This document shows positions 5,572 to 6,907 of a stretch of 6,907 nt of DNA, in pieces (position 1 is the stretch's first letter; each line of letters begins with the position of its first letter). The stretch lies in contig SFNW01000099.1 of assembly GCA_004554105.1 (NCBI GenBank), forward strand, positions 1 to 6,907, written 5' to 3'. Both the position numbers and the translations under genes were made by a program. Source of the DNA: Clostridiales bacterium (GTDB lineage: Bacteria; Bacillota; Clostridia; Oscillospirales; CAG-272). The notes beneath the pieces were generated by a model, which saw only the letters and a list, made by a program, of their open reading frames with translations, was not told where the DNA came from and did not search any database.

Positions 5572-6907
5572 ATGATAGGAATTGCCATTGACGGACCCGG
5601 CGGCGCCGGAAAAAGCACGATCGCAAAGACGCTTGCCGAAAAACTCGGTTTTGTCTATGTGGATACGGGCGCGATTTACCGCACGGTCGGTCTGTATATG
5701 TGTAACATCGGCGTTGCGCCCGAGGACACGGCGGGTATCGAAGCGCATCTGCCCGAGGTGCGGCTTGACGTGCGCTGCGAAAACGGCGGGCAGAAAATGC
5801 TGCTTGACGGCGAGGACGTGAGCGACAGAATCCGCACGCCTCTCATCGCCAAATACGCCTCCTGCGTGTCCGCCGTCCCCGCCGTGCGCGAATTTCTGTT
5901 CGAGACTCAGCGCACGCTGGCAAAGGAGAATAACGTCATTATGGACGGGCGCGACATCGGCACGGTCATTCTGCCGAACGCCGACGTCAAGATTTTTCTC
6001 ACTGCCTCCGCCGAGGCGCGTGCGCGGCGCAGAGTCGCGCAGCTTGCCGAGCGGGGAGAGACCGTCTCTTTTGAGGAGACGCTTGCATCAATCAATGAGC
6101 GCGATGCGCGCGACAGCGGCAGGGCAGTCGCCCCGCTGAAAGCGGCGGAGGACGCCGTGCTGCTCGATACCTCGGACATGACGCTTGAGGAAAGCATCGC
6201 CGCCGCGGAGAAAATCATCGCCGACAGGCTCGGCAAACGCGCACCGCAGGCGGCGCCGACCGCGCCGACTGCGCAGATCGCGCCGACGGCACAGCCTGCG
6301 GCGCACCACGCGGAAAAGCCCGACGGCAACCGCCACGGCTTCTATATGTGGTTCCGCAAATACGCGGGGTGGCTGATTCGCCTTTGTATGCGCGTGCGCA
6401 CCTACGGCACCGAGCGCGAACAGCTTGAGGGACCGCTGATTGTCTGCGCCAACCACACCGCGATGCTCGACGTGCTTTCACTTGCGATTTCGTTCAAGCG
6501 TCAGCTTCGCTATCTCGCGAAAAAGGAACTGTTCAAGGTGCCGCTGCTCGCGCCGCTGATTCGTGCGCTCGGCGCTTACGCCGTCGACCGCGGCACGGGC
6601 GACGTCGCGGCAATCAAAAAGACGATTTCGCTGCTGGAAGAGGGCGAGGTCGTCGCCATGTTCCCGCAGGGAACGCGCTATCGCGGAATCGACCCTGCGA
6701 AAACCGAGGTCAAGTCGGGCATCGGTATGCTGGTCTACCGCTCGAAAGCCGACGTGCAGCCGGTCTTTATTCGGGTGAAGAATTACCGCTACCGCTTCTT
6801 GCGCAAGAAAGAGGTCATTATCGGCGAGCCGATTCGCTATGCGGAGTTCGGCTTCACAAGCGGCGGCAAGGAGGAGTACGAGCGCGCGGCAAGGCTGGTC
6901 TTTGACC
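5572..6907 (+). CDS. cmk: Cytidylate kinase-PlsC acyltransferase fusion (3' end beyond window)
   Basis: One uninterrupted frame of 445 codons is visible and is still open at the edge. Residues 1-222 are a complete CMP/dCMP kinase: P-loop GPGGAGKST (8-16), DTGAIYR (31-37), the NMP-binding segment with DVSDRIRTPLIAKYAS, DGRDIGT (125-131) and ERDARDSGR (176-184). Residues 224-256 are an Ala/Pro/Thr/Gln linker. From about 257 a PlsC acyltransferase follows: NHTAMLD (294-300, the HX4D catalytic motif), FPQGTR (364-369, normally FPEGTR), QPVFIRV and VIIGEPIRY near 415-423. The predicted activities are CMP to CDP phosphorylation in the cytosol and acylation of lysophosphatidic acid at the membrane. 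AAGGAG overlapping the previous stop codon, 8 bases upstream, fixes the start. The in-frame ATG at 6346 has no ribosome binding site, so separate initiation of PlsC is unlikely. Little of the acyltransferase should be missing. Confidence 0.93.
   Translation, partial: MIGIAIDGPGGAGKSTIAKTLAEKLGFVYVDTGAIYRTVGLYMCNIGVAPEDTAGIEAHLPEVRLDVRCENGGQKMLLDGEDVSDRIRTPLIAKYASCVSAVPAVREFLFETQRTLAKENNVIMDGRDIGTVILPNADVKIFLTASAEARARRRVAQLAERGETVSFEETLASINERDARDSGRAVAPLKAAEDAVLLDTSDMTLEESIAAAEKIIADRLGKRAPQAAPTAPTAQIAPTAQPAAHHAEKPDGNRHGFYMWFRKYAGWLIRLCMRVRTYGTEREQLEGPLIVCANHTAMLDVLSLAISFKRQLRYLAKKELFKVPLLAPLIRALGAYAVDRGTGDVAAIKKTISLLEEGEVVAMFPQGTRYRGIDPAKTEVKSGIGMLVYRSKADVQPVFIRVKNYRYRFLRKKEVIIGEPIRYAEFGFTSGGKEEYERAARLVFD
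6241..6339 (+). other. Low-complexity interdomain linker of the Cmk-PlsC fusion
   Basis: Codons 224-256 encode a stretch rich in Ala, Pro, Thr and Gln with repeated APT and APTAQ units (APTAPTAQIAPTAQPAA), then a charged AEKPDGNRH segment before the acyltransferase begins. The DNA shows iterated GCGCCGAC units. Such sequence is typical of flexible domain linkers and argues that the fusion is a selected arrangement rather than a recent loss of a stop codon. Confidence 0.75.

Noticed and set aside
4795..5748. Leftward 317-residue open frame opposite the flavoprotein and cmk
   Set aside because: It spans two clearly real genes on the other strand, has Arg-rich low-information content and has no domain motifs.
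6346..6907. PlsC as a separate gene starting at the in-frame ATG at 6346
   Set aside because: No ribosome binding site precedes this ATG and the frame upstream is open straight into the kinase, so a fused chain is the simpler reading.

Overview
The window looks like chromosome from a fairly GC-rich member of the Clostridia (Firmicutes), most plausibly an Oscillospiraceae/Ruminococcaceae-type gut anaerobe. Support comes from strong AGGAG-type ribosome binding sites, sigma-A promoters, YitT and RpiR family proteins, and the order rpiR, HI0933-type flavoprotein, cmk, plsC, which from memory is common in that group. From about position 300 onward coding DNA is about 60% GC. The first 300 bases are about 32% GC by hand count.

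Left edge (1-346): the start of an AT-rich leftward gene runs off the window. A spacer and a pair of inverted repeats follow, the longer one probably terminating the leftward operon that comes next.

Leftward operon (2228 down to 347): a YitT-family membrane protein and then an EamA/DMT-family permease, 52 bases apart. It is transcribed divergently from a membrane-anchored alpha/beta hydrolase (2340-3296). The two promoter regions share their -35 bases.

Right side (3304-6907, all rightward): a branched terminator after the hydrolase runs straight into a good sigma-A promoter for an RpiR/MurR-type regulator with a SIS sugar-phosphate domain. One base after that gene stops, a HI0933/BaiN-like flavoprotein starts. 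Twelve bases after the flavoprotein comes a cytidylate kinase gene.

The most notable item is that the cytidylate kinase gene has no stop at the end of the kinase. It continues in frame through a Pro/Ala/Thr/Gln-rich linker into a PlsC-type 1-acylglycerol-3-phosphate acyltransferase, still open at the window end (445 residues visible). One chain would phosphorylate CMP and also make phosphatidic acid. These two activities lie on either side of CDP-diacylglycerol metabolism: CTP and phosphatidic acid are its inputs, and CMP is released by the later phospholipid synthases. I see no CRISPR array, tRNA, rRNA, IS element or recognisable defence or biosynthetic system.
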